Below, piece by piece: positions 1-10,827 of a DNA stretch of 64,000 nucleotides; positions within the stretch are counted from its first letter, which is position 1, and every line of letters starts with the position of its first letter. The DNA lies in NCBI GenBank assembly GCA_935421135.1, contig OW285190.1, positions 9,682,501 to 9,746,500 on the forward strand, in the 5' to 3' direction. Made by a program: the position numbers and the translations under genes. Source of the stretch: Bugulina stolonifera (lineage: Eukaryota; Bryozoa; Gymnolaemata; Cheilostomatida; Bugulidae). The notes under the pieces were generated by a model. The model worked only from the letters and a program-made list of their open reading frames with translations. It searched no databases and was not told the origin of the DNA.

Positions 1-213
1 GTAGTTGATAATCTACATCATCTGACATCACTCAAACAATAACACTTCTGACTCAATACCATACCATTAGTGAGTTTGCACGGTATCAACTAAAAGCCCT
101 CTAGGCCCATAACTGACCCATCTATTACTGACTAGCAAGGCTTTACGTGCTAGGTACAGAACTGGAGATATTTGAGATAGCCTTTGTTCCTTGCCAAAAC
201 TGAAGCAGGAGAA

Positions 214-297
214 GTTGTCTTCTCTACATTTTGTTGGTAGACCGCCCTTACCCCAAACCCCAACCACAAATAAGGAACTCTGGCTATCTAAATTTCT
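214..297 (-). repeat. dispersed repeat copy related to 41607-41690
   Basis: The reverse complement reads through the same phrase as 41607-41690: an AAATTTAGATAGCC start, a GGTTTGGGG stretch and a GTCTACCAAC block, ending in AGAGAAGACA. Two independent copies 41 kb apart show this is a dispersed repeat. It lies downstream of the third PGAP1 exon, probably in an intron. No coding potential is credible here. Confidence 0.55.
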
Positions 298-373
298 CCA
301 CTACTGCACCTAACAAGGCTTTACTCTCTATCACAAGGTTGATGCCATAAAAACCCATATAAGATGTACTAAC

Positions 374-3256
374 CTTGTTTGTAGCTGCCAGAATTACCAG
401 GTATGAACAGGACAGGGATACCTCTCAATGGATGCTCTGGGTCCCTGTATAGAATAGATTTATCAATGAATAGGCCCATGTCACTATGCCACAATCATAC
501 TCATGCATTGTATTGATAGTCTACAACTACTAGCTTACCAGAATCTATGAGTGAGTTCCTACACTTCAAGCTGAGCTCAATTAAAGTTTCATTTGACTTA
601 TTTATGACCTCAGCTAGTTTGTAAGCACAGTTTAACTGTTAATAGCTCTTGGGATAGGTATGTATGTGTTAGCTGCATTCTAGTCAAAACAATGGATTCT
701 ACTGATTAAACAAAACATCATTCCCCTTCATCGCATTAGTTACTCTATCTTTATTGTAAGCAAATTTAGCTCTATGTATATGCCATATACTATATGCTAT
801 GTGTAAAGTAGCGAACTGTAAAAACTTTATTTATCAGATACAGGTATGTTACAATAAGTAGTTTAACTCACCGAAACATTTCTGCCTGTCCTCTAAAAAA
901 CCAAGGGAAAACCAAATTAAGTTTGGATATGCCATAATTTGTACCACATAGTCTAATAATATGTGGGCTACAAGACCAACCTTTTCTACCTGTTACCTTA
1001 CAACTTCAATGTCTATATCAAATAGGTCCTACTTGAATTACAAAGTGGAATATTTGCCATAACATTATACATATGAAAAACAAGACGTTCATATTATAGA
1101 TTGCATATCATTGGTCTACTCACCCTTCACCGTATGCAAACAGCCGATATTGAGGATGCTTGAGTTTCACTTCCTGTGACATGTGCTGCTCCTGTTTGTA
1201 AAAAACATGTGAAGGTCAATTGCATATCAATAAAAAGATTCCAAACTAAATAGTTACGCTCATCAACATTTATATATGCCCAGTGACCTATAATAGGCCT
1301 AACGTATGCGTTGCTACTAAGATATTTACTATTTTTACCATAACCAACAGCTATAGCCTACGAAAAGGAGCTCAATTACTAGTGATAATTGTTACAGTAT
1401 GTCAACTTGTGATCCCATGGAATGATCAATCGACAATCACATAGGGCTAGGCCTTATTATAACATCATGATGACTAATCCGTAATCTGTAAATAACCTAT
1501 CTAGTTGTGAAATTGATACGATGTGTTAATGTTGTCTTATTATAATCTATTAATTAATTAATTTAATGCACACTGACTAAGGTCTATAGAATATTTATAG
1601 AGTTGGAGTAGGCCTTGTTAATAATATTTATATTAGTTTTTTCATAGTTATAGTTTAGTAACTTTTACTAATTCGTAAAATATAAATCATATTCTAGTGA
1701 AGATGTGTGACTAACACAGCATACATGACAAGTTGGGCTGACATCAAAGAGGGAGACTTCTACCCGCGTGAGACAACCCTCACCAACTCTGCTAAAATGT
1801 CTTTTAACAATGAGCACCACACTATATGGGCTGTCTGCTGTGGGCACAGCTCTCAGTTACATGTAGTTACAAACTAAGCAGGTAAAAAATGTCTTACTTC
1901 AAGTACAAGTAGGTGTACTAGGTTGCTACAAATACTAGTACACGGAGTTGTTTGCCCGCACAAAACTAGTGAAGACAGGCTAGGTCTCAGACTAAGACAA
2001 CCATGATGTCTCATAGAAGTGTGAAGATAATATAAGATAAAACAATAGAATATTAATTTAAATTGTTGCAATTAGTTTAGAGGCTGTCACATAACTCACA
2101 TTACATATACTGACTGTTTGTAACCAATCTGGTCACTGTTGTGTTTTGAGGCGATTTATTAAAGACCATGAAGGAACATTAGTCACTATCTGATACTGTG
2201 TATGACCATGAGATACTACATGTATATTCTATCCATTTACTATCTATTGCCAAACAAACAAAAGTTCTTCATTTATATAGTTGGAGAGACTAATAAAACT
2301 ATAAGCTTTCATAGCATTAAAATACAAGATAGCTCCAAAGCAAATTATGTCATATAAACATTAGATGTACAACCTGATGTCTGAGTTAGTTAATACAAGA
2401 TAGGTGTGAAACATGAACATGTATGGGTACTGACAGTCTACACAGATAACGTGACCATCACAGCACTATACAATGACTACTGCCTGAACCCTGGGCATGC
2501 ATAGTAGTTTACAGAGCACAGCTAGTATTGCATGCTTGATTGAACACACGCCTAGGATGGGTGGGTGCCTATAGCAGCCCCTGAATAATCATCAAATAAT
2601 AGCAAATGAAAATTATTATTGACTAAGTCCCAAACCGGGAGGGCTTGCAGGAGCTTGGGAGTTTGCAGGAGATTGATTGTGAAAACGGGAGGGTCCCGGT
2701 GAAACCGGGAGAGTTGTCATGTATGTAACACAGACACAGGTCGAATCACACTTTCCCTTTTGGCTTGAGTACCATAATAATAATAATCGTAATAATAATC
2801 ACGTGACAAAGAGAAGCATAGTTAAGTTAGGGCCTATAGAATAGTTATAGGCTAGTAAGTTTAGTTTTGTTTAGAAAAGAAAAAAAAAGGACATTTGAAT
2901 AAATATAAATAATACGATTACAATTTCAAATACATCGTAGGCCCTATGCAGGCTAACATTAAATGCCAAGTCGTATAAATGCAAACTGGAACTGCAAAGC
3001 CAGAAATCAAATTGAATGATGATCAGATGAATGATTATAATATTATGATATGATTGGTCACAGCCGGTCTCTTACTTCTTCGTCGAAGATAGAGCGATTG
3101 ATCAATACTCACGATATATTCCATTCTTTCGAACATATATGTCATTTCACACCCATTTGGCTCATTATTTTCTACATACTCATAGACACCGGCCAAAAAA
3201 GCTATAAAGATTAAAGAAAGTCCGATAATCTTCAAAATTAGCACCATCTTTTCCAT
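374..3256 (-). CDS. PGAP1: PGAP1, GPI inositol-deacylase (5' part, runs off the left edge)
   Basis: PGAP1 is an ER membrane serine esterase that removes the inositol-linked acyl chain from GPI anchors after attachment to protein. Three exons are visible on the minus strand: 3256-3113, 1191-1124 and 444-374. All have GT-AG borders and consistent phase (0, 2, 1). Exon 1 gives a hydrophobic N-terminal signal-anchor, then NGCEMTYMFERMEYI, matching the family's conserved C-x-MxYMFE-x-xEY segment. Exon 2 ends YRLFAYGEG, like the vertebrate YELYLYGEG. Exon 3 gives GIPVLFIPGNSGSYKQ, the lipase motif whose Ser is the nucleophile. I chose the ATG at 3256 because the upstream in-frame codons are GTG TGG AAA. 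Introns are 1921 and 679 bases and hold only degenerate repeats. The remaining exons must lie left of the window. Confidence 0.93.
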
Positions 3257-4163
3257 TTTCCACACTTGATCTCTTACTACCGTCTAACGTTATAGTGTTA
3301 ATTGATCAGTAAATCCAGAAAGTAAAAATTTACTCAATATTTAAATTTATTACTCCTTACAAAGAGCTCCTTATGAAGAACTCAATGCATACAAAGTGTT
3401 TATGACACAGTCACGCAACTTAAAGCTAATCCAAATTATCTTATTTTATCACATAGACATTTGTAGAGTATTTTAAAATTAATTTCAACGATTAAAATAT
3501 TCTTTATAATTAACTAAATTATTAAAATGCATTTTTATTCCCTATTTGTTATTGCGCTCGGGTGGGTGAACAGATCATCCGCAACGAAGGCATTCCTGAC
3601 CGAGCGATTAGCAGACTGCCCCACCTTTTACTGGGTACTATGATGTATCTTTTAGTATTTACTAGTAATGAAATATCTACTGACACTGCTTCTGCTTAGT
3701 GCTTATGGACATATATATAAGCACATGGTATACCATACATGGTGAGGGGATGTACAGGAACATCACACATGCAATGGTAATGATATAATAATTGTCACGA
3801 TAAGAATACACTGACAAGGTGTGTTATAATCATAATGTTAAGTTTGTTTAATATAATTATATTAAATTTTTATTAGTTGTTGTTATTTATATATTATTAT
3901 TTATTAAATTACTATATTATATTTTACTAAAATTATATTATTGTTACTTAATCTTTAATTGATGATTAAATTTAAGACTAGATTTAGATTAATAAATAAT
4001 TGTCATGTTAATGTAATCAAAGTAGCCTGAGTCTTGTTCTTATAGTTTGGCCTAAATTTCAGTTTGTTTTTTATTTCATCAATATCTGCGTATATGCTTA
4101 ATAAAATATATAAATACAGGTACAGAACGAAATAAAGCTAAACCATCATTCATACTTACTATA
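3257..4163. other. intergenic, PGAP1 upstream region
   Basis: This is an AT-rich stretch between the PGAP1 start codon and the solo LTR. It should contain the PGAP1 promoter and 5' UTR, but I recognise no specific element. It also holds no convincing ORF or RNA gene. Confidence 0.5.
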
Positions 4164-4167
4164 ATAA

Positions 4168-4875
4168 TGTAAAGTTTTTAAGGGGTTGTGTGTATGTCGT
4201 CCTAAGACGACCCCTTGTCCAAAATGAAGAACCTATGAGTAGTGCTAGGCCTTCTCATTACATAAAAGATCAGCAGGTACTAGTAGTCTAATGACCCATG
4301 TGGTCCCAAGTCAATGCTTGTTTGCTATACTGAGAAAGAGTATGTTCCGACCTAGCAGGAAGTTCGGGAAGCAAAGTCGAGAACCTTGACAACTGGAACG
4401 ACCAATACTACGAAGTGAAGACTGTAGTATAGAAGTGTCTTTATTGAGATCCAAGCATCAACTGAGACAATGAATACAAAACATGCTCTTTATATACTAT
4501 TAGAACTTTCGGAGGAAGTTCCGGTAAAAAGGCCGACGTAGTGTCGTAAAAGGCCGACGTAGTGTTGTCCGGAAATTGGGCAACAAGATGGTGGCCGGAA
4601 GCCCGAGGCCGACCCAAAACATGCCGGGTACAACAAAGGATGCTTAAAATTATCCTAATCATGTACAAAATGAATATCAAGTGTTTCTGAGAGTTCGGCC
4701 CTCTTTACATGGGTATAAAAGGACATAATTGCTCAGTAATGCACAATATAAGTATATAAGCATAGGGTCTACTACAGAGACAAGTTAACACAGGCAAGTT
4801 AGTATATGCAATAAGTGTCCATAATAAGTACAATGTGGTCGGGAGGCTGAATATGAAGTTGCATTTGCCACTACA
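4168..4875 (-). mobile_element. solo LTR, copy A of a roughly 700-bp LTR family
   Basis: The segment starts TGTAAAG and ends CACTACA on the plus strand, so it has TG...CA termini. It is flanked by a 4-bp duplication ATAA (4164-4167 and 4876-4879). In its own orientation it carries a CTCCCGAC block near the 5' end, a GC-rich GGCCGCCATCTTGTTG-like part and an AATAAA before the 3' third, as expected of an LTR R region. Copies at 13915-14607 and 56682-57386 align over their full length. No internal gag-pol sequence is adjacent, so this is a solo LTR. Confidence 0.8.
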
Positions 4876-4879
4876 ATAA

Positions 4880-5312
4880 TAGTTTAGAGTTGTCTACAAT
4901 TGTCATAATTATTGTAATGAGAGCACAACTTTTAAGGTAAGCTGAACAACCATGATTGAATGAGCGTGGGATCATGTATACAATCGGTGGATAGGATGAT
5001 TACCTTGAGCATAGCATAATGATACAGTGTACCTATCACCTGTAGGTCAATAGAACGGTTTCAATGGAAATTTTATTTATAGCTGCTAGTATTGTTTGGT
5101 AGCTGTAAAAGACAATATCAGTGTTCTAATCTTACAACAAGATAACATACAAATATAACATAATATTGATATACCTCCATGTATAAAAATTATCATTTCT
5201 TATCTCCATGAGATAAGTTTTGGTTTTGTATACTTTAACTGTCCCGTTTTTTGTATCATACAATAAATCTCATGCTGCACGCTAGTGAGTTGAGTGTTCA
5301 ACTGTAATTGGT
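4880..5312. other. intergenic, upstream of lectin-like gene 1
   Basis: A short AT-rich spacer between solo LTR copy A and the first gene of the CCP/CTLD cluster. It presumably contains that gene's promoter. No defined element was recognised. Confidence 0.45.
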
Positions 5313-8300
5313 ATGATGGGTCTATCACCCAGTTTGCTGCTTTCAATACTATGCTCTCTCGGACTCTATGGCCTAGGTAAACCGTATATACTACTCATAT
5401 AGAGTATTCTAACATATATGTGTGTGTATGTGTGTTGAATTCTGCACTGCTGGATTTTGCAAATTTACAGTGAAAGTCTGTTTTACACTTTACTTACCTA
5501 TTGTCTTTTGCAATATCATGTGACACATGCACATGATATTGCAATATCATGACTTTGTGATAAGCTTTACACATGTACATCTAGTTCAGGTTTTCAATTC
5601 TAAAATAATATGGTGCAGATTATTGTATAATACTCTTGGCTTTACAATGAATGTTCTGCGTTTCTGTGGCAGTTACAGTAATTGACCCCTACGTTCTATG
5701 CAATACAATATTCCGCAGTTTCTACTACGAGGTGGAATTTTTGAAAACATTTATATGGAACTTCTACTTCCATTTCACAATCATTTTTGAGCTTAGAAAG
5801 CTGACAGTTTCTCAGGTTTGCCCTCTATTTTAAGTAAAAGGATAGACCAACTTGATTTGGATTAGACTGTGTACTGCATTATGAGCTAACTGTTTTATAT
5901 GTTTTAGTGGCTGCCCAGGCTAATTGCTATCGACCGGAAATCCCGGCCTATGCGACGATTAGTCCTGATGCGACTACATACTCTATAAGCAGCTCTGTCA
6001 CCTACAAATGTGGTATTGGACACATTCTAGCCGGAGGAAATGCTACTCGCTACTGTTTGCCGTCAGGAATTTGGTCTGGAGTTGCTCCTTTATGCACCTG
6101 TAAGTTTTACAATAACAGTAACCGGTTTCACACCTAGTACATTATTGGCTGAGAGTCTATTTATTGATGAATGAACATGTTTGGTTTGTTACATTGTACA
6201 CCCAATCTTCTACCTTCTGTAAAATATGTGTGATTTGTAAGACGCTATGAATGTGAAAATACACAGGAAAGTTATTAGGTGAATTAGGCACTTGTGTTTC
6301 GCCCAGGTCCCAACGTTATCAGAACACTCAAGTCCTGCCAACAGAAGTATAATTGAGGTACATTGTAATTTATTTACCAATGATCAGCTGGCAACCAAGT
6401 TTAGTAAGCAATGTGTAAATGTTTACTAAACATAGACACTCGGGCGGGGCTGTTTTGCAGTGAATAACAGCTGAAATGTGATTTGGTATAACTGGGAAAG
6501 CACACAGCTCCACACTCACCCAGTAAGTTTATCAAGACTGTAGCATTCGACGACTGCTACCAAAACACTCAGTCAAAAATGCTGTTGTGTTTTCACTGTT
6601 ACAATGTTGTGCTTTATGTTTAATTTAGTAAGCAGTCCAAGGTGTAAAGGCTTTCTGTCTTATAACAGTAAATGTTATACAGTAAAGAAAGCTTTAGTAA
6701 CACTGTCAGATAAAGACACCAACTGTGGAGATGATGGCCAGATGGCATCTACAACAGGTACCACATGTTCAGTTTGGTTTAGGATGATATAAGTAACCAC
6801 TATTATTAGGATTGTTACTTCCAATGCAAACATTATAATGATATTTTATTATGAATTTTTTCATGCTATAAAATATGTTAACATTGCCGTAGTAATACAT
6901 TGATTATAACATGAAATACAAATACAAAGTGATTAAGTTTTTTCGTGTTAATGATAATTTGTTGGCGTGATAATGAGCCATATTTCCTTGAACTTTTTTA
7001 TGCTATGCATTGTAATGTGGGGAGAGAGGATAACTCTACGCTACATTCAATTATAGCTTGTGTATGCCCATAATTCACCTCTTATGTTATATAGCTTTAC
7101 CAATTCGAGGAACGACTCAATATACATGTATCTTGTGGCATTGCAGATAAGGTTGTACTGGGTGAGTTGAGTAGACTTCTTAAAAATTCTGGTGTAAGCA
7201 AGGCATGGTTGAACCCTTCCAGTAGTCAAGGTTAGTGTTGAATTAGCTGTATACAACAAAAACATTGCGCTGGAGAGGGTGTTGTTTACTGTGTGAAATT
7301 GGAATACAAACAGCTTGAAGGGGAATTCATCTTCTTTGACAGACGGCCACAATCACCGTAAATACTAGAATTTACACCACTTTAAAAGTCATGCTGATGC
7401 GTTATGGAACTTCAATATTACTGTTTCATTTTACTCTCCTATTGCAGGTAGTTCAGCAGTCAAAGCCTGTCAGTCATTGAGTATGGATGGTAGGACAACT
7501 CCCAGTGATTGTACATACAGATTACCATTACTGTGTGAAGCAGGTATACCAATACAATACTGTCACTTTATCCTGAATGATTCTTCTAGATGAAACATAG
7601 TAAGAGTGAATATCTCTCTTCCTTTAAGGTCTACTAGTATGTATTCCATGTGTAAAGATCTGCTAATTGCTCGTAGATTTGTTTAGAGACAACTGAATAC
7701 ACCATTGTTGTTTATTTCTTCCATCTCAACATCTTACTATATGGGATAGTTCTATCGGTGTCACAGTGAGATATAAGTATTCAAGGTACTCTTCCTACAT
7801 TTAGATATTCAGGGTATGCCAAAGATATGTGGTGAACCTCCTCAAGCCCCGCACACTCTACCTGTCGTCATCTACACAGAGAAGGTAGCTGGTGACACTA
7901 TAGAGCAGGTGTGTGCTGATGGGTCTCCTCCACTTAACTCAACTAAGTGCACATGTCTTATATCCGGCAGGTGGGATGACAGATGCTCCTCTAGTGTTCA
8001 ATGTCAAGGTTTGTCTGTTTACTTACGTACCATCATTTAAACCTTGCGTGTTATATGTAGCTGTAGCCTTAGTTCCATGATTCTGAATATTGAGCGGATA
8101 CTAAGGTATGTTGGTGCACTAACAACATTCAGCAGGTCTCTGTCTGGGGTTGCCATAATCGATTTGGGTGCCGGTAAGCTATATAATGGAGAAGGCAACT
8201 TTTCATCTGGCTCTGGCTACATCAAATTCATATCAAGTTGCACCTACAATATACATGTCATCTTGCAGTTATCCCTCTGCCATCTTTTTAGAAGTTATGT

Positions 8301-9743
8301 GCTGTTAGTAATACTTGATTATTGTATTTTCTAGCAATTACGACCACTACTATACCTACAACTACTACTACTATGTTGACTACTACCGAATCACCAACTA
8401 CTACCACATCTGAGACCCTTACTACTTCTACTGAGATCGACACCATTACAAATACTGCATCGCCGGGCACCCATGGTATCACTTCCAATACTAGTAATGT
8501 AACATCAACTGAGGGGAATGCTACTACAATTGATACCAACAGCACTACATTTGATACCAACAGTACCACAATTGATACCAACAGCACTACATTTGATACC
8601 AACAGCACTACATTTGATACCAACAGCACTACATTTAATGCCAACAGCACCACATTTGATACCAATACTGCTACAATTGATACCAACAGTACTACAATTG
8701 ATACCAAACACACTACAATTGATACCAACAGTACCACATTTGATACCAATACTGCTACAATTGATACCAACAGCACTACATTTGATACCAACAGCACTAC
8801 AATTGATACCAACAGCACCACAATTGATACCAACAGTACCACAATTGATACCAACAGTACCACAATTGATACCAACAGCACTACAATTGATACCAACAGC
8901 ACTACATTTGATACCAACAGCACTACAATTGATGCCAACAGTACTACAATTGATACCAACAGCACTACATCTGATACCAACACTACTGCTATTGATACCA
9001 ACAGCAGCACCACATTTGGTACCAACAGTACTACAATTGATACCAACACTACTGCTATTGATACCAACAGCACCACAGTTGATACCAACAGCACTACATT
9101 TGATACCAACACTACTGCTATTGATACCAACTGCACCACAATTGATACCAACAGTACCACAATCGATGCCAACAGCACTACAATTGATACCAACACTACT
9201 GCTATTGATACAAATAGCACTACAATTGATACCAACAGCACTACATTTGATACCAACAGCACTACAATTGATACCAACAGCACTACATTTGATACCAACA
9301 GCACTACATTTGATACCAACACTACTGCTATTGATACCAACAGCACCACATTTGATGCCAATAGTACTACAATTGATACCAATACTGCTACAATTGATAC
9401 CAACAGCACTACATTTGATACCAACAGCACTACATTTGATACCAACAGCACTACAATTGATACCAACAGCACCACAATTGATACCAACAGTACTACAATT
9501 GATACCAACAGCACTACATTTGATACCAACAGCACTACAATTGATATCACTAGTAGTAAAGCGTTGGATAGGAATGTAACATCCCATGTTATAAACAGTA
9601 TTGAATCAGATGTAAATATTACCACTAGCCTAGCTAAATGGGACACCACCATTAACAGTGCATTGTATGATGTGAATAGTACAATTACTGGTACAGACAT
9701 CATAGCTTCAGATCCCAACAATAGCAGCATCACAATGTTTTGA
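5313..9743 (+). CDS. cluster gene 1: secreted CCP-CTLD-CCP protein with giant Thr/Asn-rich repeat tail
   Basis: Coding exons are 5313-5376, 5908-6099, 6629-6757, 7147-7230, 7448-7543, 7805-8008 and 8335-9743 (725 aa). All internal junctions are phase 1 and the sum is a multiple of three. Residues 1-21 are a signal peptide. Residues about 23-85 are a CCP/sushi domain (CYRPEIPAYA start, GIWSGVAPLC end). Residues 86-188 form a compact CTLD (SYNSKCY start, DCTYRLPLLCE end). Residues 189-256 are a second CCP-like module (CGEPPQAPHT, SGRWDDRC). The rest is a mucin-like array of about 49 heptads of type T-I/F-D-T-N-S-T. No transmembrane segment or GPI signal follows, so it is probably secreted. It likely acts in extracellular recognition, as lectin/CCP proteins do; the ligand is unknown. 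The CTLD lacks the second CTLD found in genes 2 and 3. Confidence 0.85.
8524..9545 (+). repeat. 21-bp coding minisatellite in the last exon of gene 1
   Basis: The unit is close to ACAATTGATACCAACAGCACT, giving seven residues per repeat. Roughly 48-49 units are present, with variants alternating ATT/TTT (Ile/Phe) and AACAGC/AACACT. Most units keep an N-S-T or N-T-T sequon as well as several Thr, so each is a potential N- and O-glycosylation site. Because 21 is divisible by three and the unit has few stop-forming triplets, the same stretch is also open in another plus frame and two minus frames. Confidence 0.95.
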
Positions 9744-10029
9744 CAGCTAAGCAAACCAGATAGTAAAATCGGTTGTGACATGCTCACCAATCTCCGCTCT
9801 GTCCTCTATGGGTAGTGAGAGCAAAGTCACAATCACTTATAAATTATGATGTATGTTAAATTTATAGTTTATATTCATGTTTTGTAAAGGCCTTATATTA
9901 TTTTTACCCTTCTCTTTGGATGTAATGCCTTCAAAAAAGACCTACCTTTGTGCATGGTTATATAGAACCGAGGTCCCTCTAATAGTTACAATCCATTTAT
10001 TATAATAAGTACATTATCATAAGCATTTT
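9744..10029. other. gene 1 3' region
   Basis: This follows the gene 1 stop codon. It is AT-rich and presumably holds the 3' UTR. I see no canonical AATAAA close to the stop, so the polyadenylation site is uncertain. Confidence 0.4.
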
Positions 10030-10505
10030 TTTGGCTATGACCGACCTTAAAAGGTCGGCCCTCGTACCTTTTGCCACCATCTTGTTGCACAATACCAGTC
10101 CTGTGCCGATACTCTATCGTACATAACCGAAACTTTTACCGGAAACACAAATACTATATAAAGCGAATGCTCTTTATATGCTAGTTAGTTGTTGCTTGGA
10201 CTTCAATAAAGACATATCGATACAAATCTACAGAGTCTTCTTTCCTAGCTAAGCTAGTTCCAGCTCCAAGTCCGATTGGACTTAGAAGCCCGAACTTCTT
10301 TCTAAGTAAGAACATGCTCTCCGTAGATACTAAGCAATAACTCAGACCTTATGGGTCGTATCTAAAGCTCTAAACAATAAAATCTGCCACACAATACTGT
10401 AATGAGGAAGACCTAGCACCACTCATAGGCTCTTCCCACACTTGTACCCACATCGGTACCCGTGTGCAGCTAATAACTGACACTATATTGGCGAAAACCA
10501 TTACA
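10030..10505 (+). mobile_element. divergent LTR copy B (5' end not resolved)
   Basis: It shares the GCCACCATCTTGTTGC-like block, a CTTCAATAAAGACAT polyadenylation segment, the ACCTAGCACCACTCATAGG phrase and the terminal AACCATTACA with the other three LTR copies. The 5' boundary is eroded and I could not identify a target duplication. It lies between genes 1 and 2 and could affect gene 2 transcription, but that is not shown. Confidence 0.65.
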
Positions 10506-10827
10506 ATAATGGTGGGCTGTGTTTTATGTCGGATCCAAAGCTTTATATAGTGTATCAGGCTTTGTGTATTCTCTCTATCCTATGCATATTATGTAGTGGG
10601 AAAATATTGTTATCTTACTGTATTATCAACTTTATTGTCAGTGTTCTATAGATGAGTTTGGTATAGCTAATAGTACGGCATACAATCATGTAACTTTCTA
10701 TATGGATGATAAGCGAATCCCAATACTATTGTTCTCATAATTTGCTGCGTTCCCTATGTAACTCATTGCGTTTAAGTTTACGGGTTGGAGAGGTTGATTA
10801 GGAAGGTTCACCATTATATCAGTGAAC

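Noticed and set aside
8288..9790. 500-codon minus-strand Val/Leu-rich open frame
   Set aside because: It is the antisense of the 21-bp coding minisatellite. The hydrophobic pattern follows from the complement of ACA/AAT/GAT codons.
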